Shown here: positions 20,655 through 29,015 of the stretch, one piece after another | Position numbering within the stretch: the first letter of the stretch is position 1 | Layout: every line of letters starts with the position of its first letter | DNA from: Thecamonas trahens ATCC 50062 | Lineage: Eukaryota; Apusozoa; Apusomonadida; Apusomonadidae | Assembly: GCF_000142905.1 (NCBI RefSeq) | Contig: NW_013657657.1 | Coordinates: 177,105-241,104 of the forward strand | Direction: 5' to 3' | DNA length: 64,000 nt | Notes under the pieces: model-generated | Seen by the model: the letters and a program-made list of their open reading frames with translations, nothing else | Database searches by the model: none | What the model was told of the DNA's origin: nothing | Translations under genes and position numbers: made by a program

Positions 20655-21707
20655 CTACGACTCGGGAACCACCACATGCGGGACCGGGCTCGCCAGGATG
20701 GCGGCGATAGCATCGTCGAGCGCGCACGGATGTGCGGCCTCTGGCAGCGCCGCCCATGTCGCGTCCGAGTCGAGCGCAAGATCGCGCGGCCGCGGCGTCT
20801 TGACCACTGTGGCAACCTCGACGCCGCAGAACGCGGCGCTGGCGTCAATGCCAACAGCCCGCGCGAGCGCCTCGCCCATCGCCCACCGCGAGACCTTGTC
20901 CGGCCCGCCAAAGTGGTGCAAACCAGTCAAGCCAATAGCAACGGCAGCAAGTAGTCCACGCACAGCGCCTAGCCCGGAAAGCGGTGTGCGGAACTCATCG
21001 GTGAAGAGTGTCATCGGCTCGACGGCTTGGCCAGCGACGGCGGCGGCGGCCTCGCGCGCCTTGGCAATCATTCCGCCAAAGAACGCGCCGTCACCGTAAA
21101 GGAGGGGGAGGCGGACAACCAAGAGCCGCACGCCATCACCAGCTGCGCCATCGCGCAGCAGAGCCTGCTCGCCAGCCGCCTTGGTCGCCCCATAGTGGGT
21201 AAGTGGCGCTGGCGGCGAGTCGACCGAATACGGCGCGGCGTCGCCGCCAAACACCATGTCGGTCGAGGTGTAGACAAAGAGTGCACCATCTGAGGCAAGC
21301 ACATCGCCGAGCTCGCGTGCCAGTCGACCAGGCGCGCTGGCGTTGAGCTCGGACATGGCCTGAGCCTCCTCCGGATGAGTCTCGGGTGCAACGGCACCCG
21401 ACGCCAGCGCGGCCAGAAAGAACACCGCCTTGAGCGGACGGCCCGAGCTGGTGCGGGCATTAGCCACCGCCTCGACTACCGCCGCCTGCCCAGCGCTCGT
21501 CGTCACGTCTGCACGCACTACCGGGACCGAGAACGAGCCGTCTGCAGCGTCAATGGTCGTCCCCTTGGGCCGTGCCGCCGAGCCGACCGCCACCACCTCC
21601 TCGCCTCTCGCCACCAGCTCGCCCACCAGCCGGGTTCCGAGGAAGCCTGTGGCGCCAACCACCACCACCACGCCAAGCCCATCTGCCAAGCCCGCATCGG
21701 AGGCCAT
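20655..21707 (-). CDS. Extended short-chain dehydrogenase, RmlD / MAT2B-like
   Basis: 350 residues from the ATG at 21707. The N-terminal Rossmann fold has VVVVVGATGFLGTRLVGELV (GxxGxxG nucleotide binding). Next come VRADVT and the AVFFLAALAS segment, the YTSTDMVFGG strand, and the catalytic YGATKAAGEQ (YxxxK). Later come LPLLYGDGAFFGGMI and TGLHHFGGPDKVSRWAMGEA, typical of RmlD-type substrate-binding domains (dTDP-4-dehydrorhamnose reductase). The family also includes MAT2B, the regulatory subunit of methionine adenosyltransferase. No other dTDP-rhamnose gene is nearby, so pathway assignment is open. It is convergent with the NuSAP-like gene and followed upstream, on the same strand, by CCDC112 (126 bp apart). 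Confidence 0.75.
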   Translation of the reverse strand: MASDAGLADGLGVVVVVGATGFLGTRLVGELVARGEEVVAVGSAARPKGTTIDAADGSFSVPVVRADVTTSAGQAAVVEAVANARTSSGRPLKAVFFLAALASGAVAPETHPEEAQAMSELNASAPGRLARELGDVLASDGALFVYTSTDMVFGGDAAPYSVDSPPAPLTHYGATKAAGEQALLRDGAAGDGVRLLVVRLPLLYGDGAFFGGMIAKAREAAAAVAGQAVEPMTLFTDEFRTPLSGLGAVRGLLAAVAIGLTGLHHFGGPDKVSRWAMGEALARAVGIDASAAFCGVEVATVVKTPRPRDLALDSDATWAALPEAAHPCALDDAIAAILASPVPHVVVPES

Positions 21708-21833
21708 GCTGTCTGCTTTGTTGCTGAGAGAGTCAAATGGTCTCGTCTCAGGCGAGTGCTGACCAGCGAGTGCCGCTGTGCCGCTGTTCACTCGCTCTCC
21801 ACGCCACCGGTCAAGTTTGGCTTCAGCACTGCG

Positions 21834-23660
21834 CTACATGCGCGCGCGCCAAGCAGGCATCGACCGACGCGAGACGACAGGAGCCGCGTCAAAGACAGTC
21901 TGTTCATCCTTGCCGGCTTCGATGGCTGCGGCGCGGGCGGCAGTCGCCGCAGTTGGCTTAAGCAGCCTGTTGGGGTCGCGTGGTCCGCGGGTAACACTCG
22001 CCTGCGGCAGCGGATCGTAGACATGAACCAGAGCCTTTTTGACTCTGCGAGCCTTCTTGGCCCGTGCGGCGTCGGCGCGAGCGCGGGCAAGCTCCAGATT
22101 CCGGGCGTGCATACGGGCGAGCTCGGCTTGCGTGAGCGGCACGGCATCGGCGGCGGCAGCCGAGTCGGCCTTGGCTGCCGCTCGTGCCTGCTGGGCGGCG
22201 CGGGCCTCAGCCCACGCCGCAACTTGCGCTCGCTTTTGCTTCTGCATTGCGCGCTTGGCTGCAGCTGCCGCCGCCCGCGCCCGCCGGGCAGCCCTGCTCA
22301 GCAGCTCGTCGTGGACCGCCGACTTGGCCTTGCGCACCTTGTACTCGAAGATCCGCGCCTTGGTCGCCGACCGCGACTCGGTCCGGAGCGCAGCGGCGGT
22401 TGCTGGCCGCGCTCGTGGCGGTGTGGCCGGCTCGCTGGTGGTGGCTCGCTCGCCGCTCTCTGCCCGGGCCGCCCGCCACTGCGAGATGGCCCGCCGCTTG
22501 GCACCCAGCAAGGTAGTGTACTGGGTGTACCATGCATCGTGGCTGGCCACGTCAGCGCGACTGTGCATCGGCAGCGCGCTGGCAACCCGGTCGAGCATAG
22601 TGTCGAGTGCTGCTGCGTACCGTACCGACGATGGAGGAGGCAGTGCAGCCTTGCGCCGCAGCTTGACATACAGTGCGTGGTCAGGTTCGTCCCAACCGCC
22701 GCTCGCCCCGCCGTGGGCGGCGACAAACTCGTCAAACGCCACGACTGCAGGCGGCAAGCGCCGATCGCCGGCTGGCGAGCATGCCGGGACTGCCTCTCGC
22801 GAGCTTCGCGGCGGCGAGGCCATGGCCACCGCCGTAGCCACCGCCCGCTCGTTGGCCGTCTCGTTCCAAGCGTCAAAGTGGCGGGCGTAGACGGCGAGCT
22901 CGCGCTCCAACCGTCGCTCATGGACGAGGAGCTCCTCAAATGTATCCCGCCCCGCAGCCTTGACGCCACCAATGTGGCTCTCTGCACGGTCCATCAGTCG
23001 CTGCAGCTTGGCCACAAAGTCATCCGACGCAGCTGCCCGCGCCGCATCGGCCGAGAGAAACGTCTCCAGCCGGTTCACCGCCGCCGCCGCCTGGCTCAGC
23101 CCGCTGGCCAGCGACTCGGCCTCGGCCACCCGCTCCGAGTCAGCCAGTGCCGATGCGTCGCGGGCTTCACTCAGATCCTCCATTGCCGCCATTGCGCGGC
23201 GGACAGAGGTCTCGGCCGACCGGACGGCTTTGGCCAGCGATCGCGCCCGCACGCCCCACTGCGCTGCGCGGTTCTTCTCCTCGGGCTTTCGCACCGGCCC
23301 GCTGCTTGTCTTGGTCCTCCGCGCCCGCGCCCTAGCCTTTTGCGACGCCCGCGCCCGCCCGCCAGTCTGCGGCCGCTCGCGCCTGCTCTGCGCTCGCCTC
23401 CCAGCGTCCGACACCGGCTCGACCGGCCGCAGCTCGTCGTCCGTCACCAGCCTGGCGCTCCCATGCGATCGGCCTGGCTTGGCCGCACCCTGCTGTCTCC
23501 TTGCACCCGAGGCTGAGACAGACCGCCGCCCTCGCCGTGGAGCCCGCCGCCGCTGCTGCTGCTTCGGCCCTTCGGTGACCTTGGCGCCGACCGCGCCAAC
23601 CGCGCCCTCCACCCGCCGCTCCGGACTGGCAGTCACGCCCACCACCACAAGCTCCTCCAT
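21834..23660 (-). CDS. CCDC112-like coiled-coil protein (centriolar satellite / basal body)
   Basis: 608 residues from the ATG at 23660. A basic Arg/Ala N terminus leads to long helices (from about residue 140). The diagnostic segment FDEFVAAHGG...GGWDEPDHALYVKLR is followed by ALPMHSRADVASHDAWYTQY and KRRAISQWRA, which resemble CCDC112/CCDC148 family motifs (GGWD.YDH, then LP...H..WY..Y, then K+.AI..W). A final Ala/Arg/Lys coiled coil contains RAAAAAAKRAMQKQKRAQVA. CCDC112 is described as a centriolar satellite protein in mammals, consistent with a flagellated organism. The very high Ala/Arg content is compositional. The plus strand carries a long antisense ORF here that I reject. Confidence 0.7.
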   Translation of the reverse strand: MEELVVVGVTASPERRVEGAVGAVGAKVTEGPKQQQRRRAPRRGRRSVSASGARRQQGAAKPGRSHGSARLVTDDELRPVEPVSDAGRRAQSRRERPQTGGRARASQKARARARRTKTSSGPVRKPEEKNRAAQWGVRARSLAKAVRSAETSVRRAMAAMEDLSEARDASALADSERVAEAESLASGLSQAAAAVNRLETFLSADAARAAASDDFVAKLQRLMDRAESHIGGVKAAGRDTFEELLVHERRLERELAVYARHFDAWNETANERAVATAVAMASPPRSSREAVPACSPAGDRRLPPAVVAFDEFVAAHGGASGGWDEPDHALYVKLRRKAALPPPSSVRYAAALDTMLDRVASALPMHSRADVASHDAWYTQYTTLLGAKRRAISQWRAARAESGERATTSEPATPPRARPATAAALRTESRSATKARIFEYKVRKAKSAVHDELLSRAARRARAAAAAAKRAMQKQKRAQVAAWAEARAAQQARAAAKADSAAAADAVPLTQAELARMHARNLELARARADAARAKKARRVKKALVHVYDPLPQASVTRGPRDPNRLLKPTAATAARAAAIEAGKDEQTVFDAAPVVSRRSMPAWRARM

Positions 23661-24069
23661 CCCTCCAGCCGTTTTCGCGGTCGAGTCAGGTGGCCCCACC
23701 TGCTGTCATCCTCTCGCCACTACGCCATGCTGACTGTCCTCGCACTCGTTGTTGACTTGGCACCCGCCTGTCGCCGGCCAGCCGCCACTGCCTGCCGGCC
23801 ACCGACCGACTGACCGACCGGCTGACCGAGCCAGCCACCGGCCCACCGGCCACCACCCGCCAGCCACCACCAGCCAGCGGCCTTTCTCGCGCCGACGACG
23901 ACCGACAGCACCACCTGACGCAGGCACAGCGGGGGATAGTCCGGCAGGAAGGAATTTTGAAAAGGCAACCAAGGGGTAGTTGGAGAGGTATACTTTGTCT
24001 GTGACAGAGTTTGTGGTGGACTACTCGCCTACCCGTGGCGTGCGTGTACCCGGTCTCCCCTCACCGGTC
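23661..24069. other. Divergent intergenic region, CCDC112 / sestrin
   Basis: About 409 bp, rich in repeated ACCGACCG/CCGGCCA words (around 23765-23880) and lacking any recognisable gene. The sestrin frame stays open upstream to 23980 without an ATG, so a spliced leader exon cannot be excluded. Confidence 0.5.
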
Positions 24070-25809
24070 ATGGCCTCGCCATCCACCGAGCCTACCAAGA
24101 CGAACCAAGGTGAGGTCCCTGCCGACCCGCAGCAGCTGCTGTCAGACGAGGCCTCGCCGCCGTGGTATGTAGTGTCTGCGCTGGGCGCGCCTGAACATGC
24201 CGCCGAGTATGACGCATCTTTCCTTATTCCCCTCCACCACCCGGATGCCGAGCAGCGGGCGCTCGGCCTCGGTGACGTGCTGGGCGAGCTGGAGGCTTCC
24301 ATCCCCGTGCGGGACGAGGAAGACGTGGCCGAGAACGAGGTAACTTCATGCCTCGCGAGCGGGTATGTGGCGCGGGTGGCCGAGATGAGCCGACGCGCGC
24401 CCTTTGAAGACGTGCGCGTCGGCGTGGCTGCCTGGCTGGCCTCGCTCCCGCGGCCGCTCAACTCTGTGGATGCCCAGCTGTGCATCGGGCCGGCGTCTAT
24501 GTTCCTGGCAGGTATCGAGGCCTTTGCACCTGCGCGGTTCGAGACGGGCTCGGAGATTGCGGCCATGTACGGACGCGAGTTCTCGTGCGCCGGGCGGGTG
24601 GCGCACTTGTACCAGGTCCTTGCGTGGTTCCCCGACTACGCGGCACGGCACTCTGCGCTCATGCACGCTGTCACCCGCGAGTCAGGCCCGCTGCCGCAAG
24701 ACTGGCGGCACTTTATTGCGCTCATGGCTGTTGCGCTCCACGACTGTTACCCAGTGCTGGAGGTGCAGGCCGAAGAGTTTGTGGCGTGCGGCGGCGATCC
24801 CGAGTGGCTTGCCCGCGGTCTGGAGGCTGTGCCGACCAAGCTGGCCAAGCTGGCCAAGCTTGTGGGCATCATGGTGCGCAAGCCGTGGCGGCTGCGGCGG
24901 TTGCATGTGGCAGAGCTTGTCGAGGGTGACGAAGTCTGGTCCATTGCCGAGCTTGTCCATGCCATCACCCTCATTGCCTCGTTCCACGGCGTGGCGTCGC
25001 TCGTCGCCGGCACTGGTGTGACGTGCGAGCCGGACCTGTGCGTGGGTGGACACGCACAGGCGCCGTGTACCGCCGCCGCCGCCGGCCCGCTGGCCGCCCC
25101 GGCCGCCGACGCCCTCGGCGTCGTCCGCCAGAACATTGTGTCGGACATGCAGAGTCTGGCCTCTGCCGACGAGCTGCCTGGCGAGCAAGAGGACGCGTTC
25201 GCCAAGCTCGACAAGAACACTGGGCGCCTCGCCGACCACACGCCGTTGGTCTCGGAAGCCGCCGCCGTGTTTGTTGATCCGGCTGTGAGCCAGTCCAAGT
25301 ACGAAGATTTTGACGAGCGGGAGAAGGCCTCTCGCGGCGACTCGCACATGCTCAAGATGCACGCCTACTCGTGGGCGGCCCAGGGCTACTCGCTCGTCTC
25401 GCAGTACTACGCGGAGGCGGCCGACATGCTCGACGCCACCTTTAACCTCGCCTTTGAAATGACCGACGAGTCGGTCAACGACGCCCAGGCTGTTGACACA
25501 GCGCCATTCCGCCAGGCCATCTGGTACTACACCCACCGCCTCTACGGCCTCTACAATGATGACCACGACTACCGCGCCTCGTCTGCGCTCCTCAAAAAGG
25601 GCACCAAGACGTACATCAAGAAGGTCGCGCGCTTCCCAGAAATCGTCACCATCGCCGACCTCCACCGCATTGAGATCGAGCTCCGCGAGGACGAAAAGGT
25701 CCACATCGCCGTTCTTGTCGCTGAGGCACGCAAGCAGGCCGAGCTTCTCCGCGGCCTCAACGCCGTCATGTCGTACATGATGCCCGATGACGAGTCGGAT
25801 GACGACTAG
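24070..25809 (+). CDS. Sestrin
   Basis: 579 residues from the first in-frame ATG. The N-terminal alkylhydroperoxidase-like domain has YAARHSALMHAVTRESGPLP, DWRHFIALMAVALHDCYPVL (Cys226 in the position of the redox-active Cys) and FVACGGDPEWLARGL. The second domain has FDEREKASRG, YSWAAQGYSLV, RQAIWYYTHRLYGLYNDDHDY, TYIKKVARFPE and EDEKVHIAVLVAEARKQAEL. These match sestrins closely across both domains, with a long Ala/Pro insert between them. In animals sestrins inhibit TORC1 through GATOR2 and bind leucine. By eye the Arg and Glu that contact leucine in SESN2 (R390, E451) align with Arg481 and Glu542 here, but the pocket Trp (W444) aligns with Glu. So family identity is strong, but leucine sensing is uncertain. 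Confidence 0.93.
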   Translation: MASPSTEPTKTNQGEVPADPQQLLSDEASPPWYVVSALGAPEHAAEYDASFLIPLHHPDAEQRALGLGDVLGELEASIPVRDEEDVAENEVTSCLASGYVARVAEMSRRAPFEDVRVGVAAWLASLPRPLNSVDAQLCIGPASMFLAGIEAFAPARFETGSEIAAMYGREFSCAGRVAHLYQVLAWFPDYAARHSALMHAVTRESGPLPQDWRHFIALMAVALHDCYPVLEVQAEEFVACGGDPEWLARGLEAVPTKLAKLAKLVGIMVRKPWRLRRLHVAELVEGDEVWSIAELVHAITLIASFHGVASLVAGTGVTCEPDLCVGGHAQAPCTAAAAGPLAAPAADALGVVRQNIVSDMQSLASADELPGEQEDAFAKLDKNTGRLADHTPLVSEAAAVFVDPAVSQSKYEDFDEREKASRGDSHMLKMHAYSWAAQGYSLVSQYYAEAADMLDATFNLAFEMTDESVNDAQAVDTAPFRQAIWYYTHRLYGLYNDDHDYRASSALLKKGTKTYIKKVARFPEIVTIADLHRIEIELREDEKVHIAVLVAEARKQAELLRGLNAVMSYMMPDDESDDD

Positions 25810-26235
25810 AACTGGGTGCTGAAGGTTATGGCGAGAGGAAGAAAAGATAAACGCGTTCCAGCCCAGCGCATGGTCGTTCTCCACCACTTGTCGAGCTAGC
25901 GCGGCGTGTTGTCCAGCCCGCCGCGCAGCCGTCGCGCGCCCGTCGGCTCACGCCTCCCGCCGGCCGGCGGTTTTCCTCATTGGCAAGGCACTTGTAGAAC
26001 CAGTCCCATGTGCGCAACGCAACTACACAGCATTGCGCTATCTGCCACACCATCGGAGCCATCCAAGGCTGCATGAGACTAGGATTCGGCCTCCCACCGC
26101 GTCCGTCACATCGTGGTTGGTCCGAGATCAGCTGATCACATTGCCGTGTCATAGTAAGCATCGCCCGCCTTACTCGGACACAGCACGGATCAGCTGCATC
26201 CACCGTCGCCACCAACATCGCGGTTCTGCGCGTAG

Positions 26236-26279
<44 letters not shown>

Positions 26280-26597
26280 CTCTCTCTCTCTCCCCCTTTC
26301 ACCCCCCCCCACACCCGCCTATCCACCATCTGCTACCCAGAAAAGACTTGGTAACCGCTTCTCAAGTCCTGATCATGCTCTGCAACTGGCTGCCATCGAC
26401 CTCTACGGCAGCTGCGATGACCCTTCTTTATCTCGTAAGCCTTGCCAGCTTTATCAGATCCTGTCATTCCGCCTGTGTGTGGTAGACTGGCAAGTTGGTA
26501 GCGAGCGGACGGGGGGGGGGGGGAGGGGAGGGGTGAGCGGGTGTCGGTCGCGGCCAACGACCAGCGGAAGACGCACCACTCGACGCAGACCGGCAGC
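25810..26597. other. Intergenic region, sestrin to ALYREF, with CTTT microsatellite
   Basis: About 790 bp with no convincing gene. A (CTTT)n run occupies about 26238-26279 and passes into (CT)n to 26292, then a C tract. A polyG run at about 26510-26523 precedes the ALYREF start. The CTTT run may sit in the ALYREF promoter or 5' UTR. Confidence 0.6.
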
Positions 26598-27833
26598 ATG
26601 GACGGACTCTCGCTCTCTCTGGACGCGCTCATCAAGGCCGAGAACCAGGAGAAGAAGGCGAAGCAGCGTGCTGCGGCTGCCGAGAAGAAGCGCAAGCTTG
26701 CTGCGGAGAAGGCCAAGAAGAAGGCTGCTGCTGACCGGGCCCGCAAGGCCAAGGAGGCTGCCGACCGCAAGGCGGCGGCTGGCCGCAAGGCTGCTGCCGC
26801 CCAGGCCCAGCAGAAGCGCCGCTCGGGCAAGGCCCGCAACCAAACCGGACGCAACCAGCGCCGTGGGGACGCCGGACCATACAAGGTACGTCCTCTCTCC
26901 CTCCCCTTGCCCCCCCCTCCCCCTCGCGCGCCGCCCCATGCTCTCCTCGCCGCTCGCTGCCTCGGTCGTGTCGCCGTCGATCGGGCGGTCGGTCACTCTG
27001 TTTATTTTTTTCAAGGGCGAGTCCAATGTGCTGCGCCTGTGGTGTGATGGCCAGCGGCGGAGGATACGGGCAAGGAGCAGGTGTTGGCGCGGGTGATGGC
27101 ACACCCAGCTGATGGCGACTCATGCATGTGTCTGGCGGCGGTGGTTTAGGTTGTCTTTACTCGCGACAACGACGATCCGTTCGGCATCGGTGCCGGCGGC
27201 GCTCGCAAGGGCAAGCAGCGCGGCGGTCGTGGCAACAACAACAGCAACAACAACAACAACAACAACAACAGAGGAGGCAACAACCGCCGCGGTGGTCGTG
27301 ATGGCCGCAATGATCGTAACGATGGTGGCCGTGATACCCGCGAGCGTGGCCGTGGCGGGCGCGGCGGCGATCGCGGCGGCGACCGCGGCGACCGCGGCGA
27401 CCGTGGTGGCGACCGTGGTGGCGACCGTGGCGGCGACCGTGGCGGCGACCGTGGCGGACGTGGCGGCGACCGCGGTGGGCGCGACGTTGGCCGCGGTGGG
27501 CGCGACGCTGACCGCGGCCGCCCGGCGCCGTCCGGCCCGCCGGCTCCGGCCGTGGAGCCGTCGGCCAAGCTGGTCGTCTCGAACCTGGCCCCGACCGTCA
27601 CCCAGACCGATGTCAACGACCTCTTTGCCGACCTTGGCGAGCTTGTCAAAGCTGTTCTGGCCTTTGATGCCGAGGGTAACTCGACTGGTGTTGCCCATGT
27701 CACGTACTCGTCTCCGGACGAGGCCGCCCTCGCCGTCGCAAAGTACAACGGCGTCGCCCTCGACGGCCAGACCATGCTCATCGAGTACGTGGGCACCGTC
27801 AAGAAGCTTTCTGTTCACGACCGTCTTGTCTAA
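26598..27833 (+). CDS. ALYREF / Aly-type mRNA export adaptor (THO/TREX), two exons
   Basis: Exon 1 is 26598-26885 and exon 2 is 27150-27833, 323 residues. The phase-0 intron runs GTACGT to TTTAG. The N terminus MDGLSLSLDALIKAE resembles the short UAP56-binding motif of Aly/REF proteins. It continues as a Lys/Ala-rich helix rather than the usual Gly/Arg region. Exon 2 carries NDDPFGIGAG, an Asn run (AAC repeat at 27233-27270), and a long RGG/GDRGG region. A canonical RRM follows at about residues 230-305: KLVVSNLAPTVTQTDVNDLF (RNP2), then STGVAHVTYSSPDEA (RNP1 region) and YNGVALDGQTMLIEYV. The C-terminal KKLSVHDRLV corresponds to the short C-terminal UAP56-binding motif. Family call is strong on RRM plus RGG. 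Confidence 0.86.
27233..27270 (+). repeat. (AAC)n coding microsatellite (Asn run)
   Basis: AAC/CAA trinucleotide run in frame in ALYREF exon 2 encoding an Asn tract, immediately before the RGG region. Confidence 0.9.
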
Positions 27834-28014
27834 ATCCAGTCATTGCTATTGCTGCTGTCATTCCTTGGCTCCTCCTACGTGCCATCATCCCTTACCATCG
27901 CTGAGGCGCAGACCGAGCTGTGCGTGGAGCCTACCAGCAACGTCTTCCCCCAATGCAGTCTAGCATACTAATATGGTTTTCAATTCCGTATATTTCAACG
28001 TTCTGAGAACGAAA

Positions 28015-28087
28015 AGCGGCGTGGCGCAGCGGTTAGCGTGTTGGGCCCATAACCCAAAGGTCGCCCGATCGAGACGGGCCGCCGCTA
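28015..28087 (+). tRNA. Initiator tRNA-Met (CAT), copy 1
   Basis: Cloverleaf with 7-bp acceptor AGCGGCG/CGCCGCT and discriminator A. The anticodon stem has the initiator-specific three G:C pairs around loop CCCATAA, and the T-loop reads ATCGAGA instead of TTCGA. A1:T72 and A54 are the eukaryotic initiator hallmarks. A T7 run at 28092-28098 is the Pol III terminator. Confidence 0.95.
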
Positions 28088-28091
28088 CTTC

Positions 28092-28098
28092 TTTTTTT
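28092..28098 (+). terminator. Pol III terminator, initiator tRNA copy 1
   Basis: Run of seven T residues starting five bases after the tRNA 3' end. Confidence 0.9.
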
Positions 28099-28454
28099 GT
28101 TCCTGGCGCCACCCTCGCCTGTGCATTGTCTCTGTGCACAGCGTATCAGTTGATGTAGTGCTGCTGTGGGTGATGTGGGTGCTCGTTAGGAGCGGCCGAG
28201 TAGTCGCAGCGGCGGCGTGGCAGCTCGTCCAACATCAAAATCTCCCCCACACAAGGCATTTTTTTCTCCTCCCTTTCCCCTACCGGTCCTGATCCGTCTC
28301 TGACATAGCACCCGCTAGGCAGAGGATAGCATTGGAGCAAGGACGCCACCGATCGCCTCTAGAAGTGAGATGAGGGGTGTGACGAGGTGAGGTTGGTGCG
28401 GGCCAACTAAATTGCGTGCGGCCACTGTCAGTCAACATCGTTCTGAGAACGTGC

Positions 28455-28527
28455 AGCGGCGTGGCGCAGCGGTTAGCGTGTTGGGCCCATAACCCAAAGG
28501 TCGCCCGATCGAGACGGGCCGCCGCTA
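28455..28527 (+). tRNA. Initiator tRNA-Met (CAT), copy 2
   Basis: Identical to copy 1 over all 73 bases, followed by a T6 run (28532-28537). It is part of the 440-bp tandem duplication. Confidence 0.95.
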
Positions 28528-28531
28528 CTTC

Positions 28532-28537
28532 TTTTTT
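28532..28537 (+). terminator. Pol III terminator, initiator tRNA copy 2
   Basis: Run of six T residues, one fewer than in copy 1. Confidence 0.9.
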
Positions 28538-28861
28538 GTTCCTGGCGCCACCCTCGCCTGTGCATTGTCTCTGTGCACAGCGTATCAGTTGATGTAGTGC
28601 TGCTGTGGGTGATGTGGGTGCTCGTTAGGAGCGGCCGAGTAGTCGCAGCGGCGGCGTGGCAGCTCGTCCAACATCGAAATCTCCCCCTCCCTCTGGTCAT
28701 TTTTTCGTTCCTCCCTCCCCCCCCCCCCTACCCATCCTCATACCAATCCGACGCAACGCACAAGCGGTGCGTAGCACTCGCCAAAGTGCAATCCTAGAGA
28801 GGAGGCGATCGCTTCCGTGGAAGAGAGGTGGAGAGGGGATGACAAGGGTGGCTTTGGGCGC

Positions 28862-28870
28862 AAAAAAAAA
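28862..28870 (-). terminator. Pol III terminator, tRNA-Gln (TTG)
   Basis: Nine A on the plus strand, T9 on the coding strand, ten bases past the tRNA. Confidence 0.85.
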
Positions 28871-28879
28871 TTAAAGAAG

Positions 28880-28953
28880 CGAACCTGGCCGGGATCGAAC
28901 CGACGATCTTCTGGATCAAAACCAAACGCGCTAAACCTCTACGCCACAGGTTC
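28880..28953 (-). tRNA. tRNA-Gln (TTG)
   Basis: Minus-strand cloverleaf with perfect 7-bp acceptor GAACCTG/CAGGTTC, A-box TGGCGTAGAGG and B-box GGTTCGATCC. The anticodon stem TTTGG/CCAGA (one G:T) holds loop TTTTGAT, giving anticodon TTG. The T-stem is GTCGG/CCGGC. A run of nine T on the coding strand (28862-28870) terminates transcription. No intron. Confidence 0.9.
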
Positions 28954-29015
28954 GTTAACATTTACCGAACGAGGGCGAGAATATCAGTATTTTATCCGTA
29001 CACCGGATTGGGCGA

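Larger units (their letters stand above)
27999..28685. repeat. Tandem segmental duplication carrying two initiator tRNA-Met genes
   Basis: Arms start at 27999 and 28439 and end near 28246 and 28685, offset 440 bp, then 439 after a one-T difference in the Pol III terminator. Both arms open with the palindrome GTTCTGAGAAC, contain the tRNA, and share about 150 bp of 3' flank that is nearly identical. Weaker similarity, including CATTTTTT plus a C-rich run, continues beyond the arms. The 367 bp and 352 bp around and after the second copy hold no other gene. Confidence 0.85.

Noticed and set aside
21375-23516. 713-codon plus-strand ORF opposite the RmlD-like and CCDC112 genes
   Set aside because: It spans two genes on the other strand and reads as Arg/Pro/Leu-rich sequence with no domain; GC-rich codons leave the antisense frame open.
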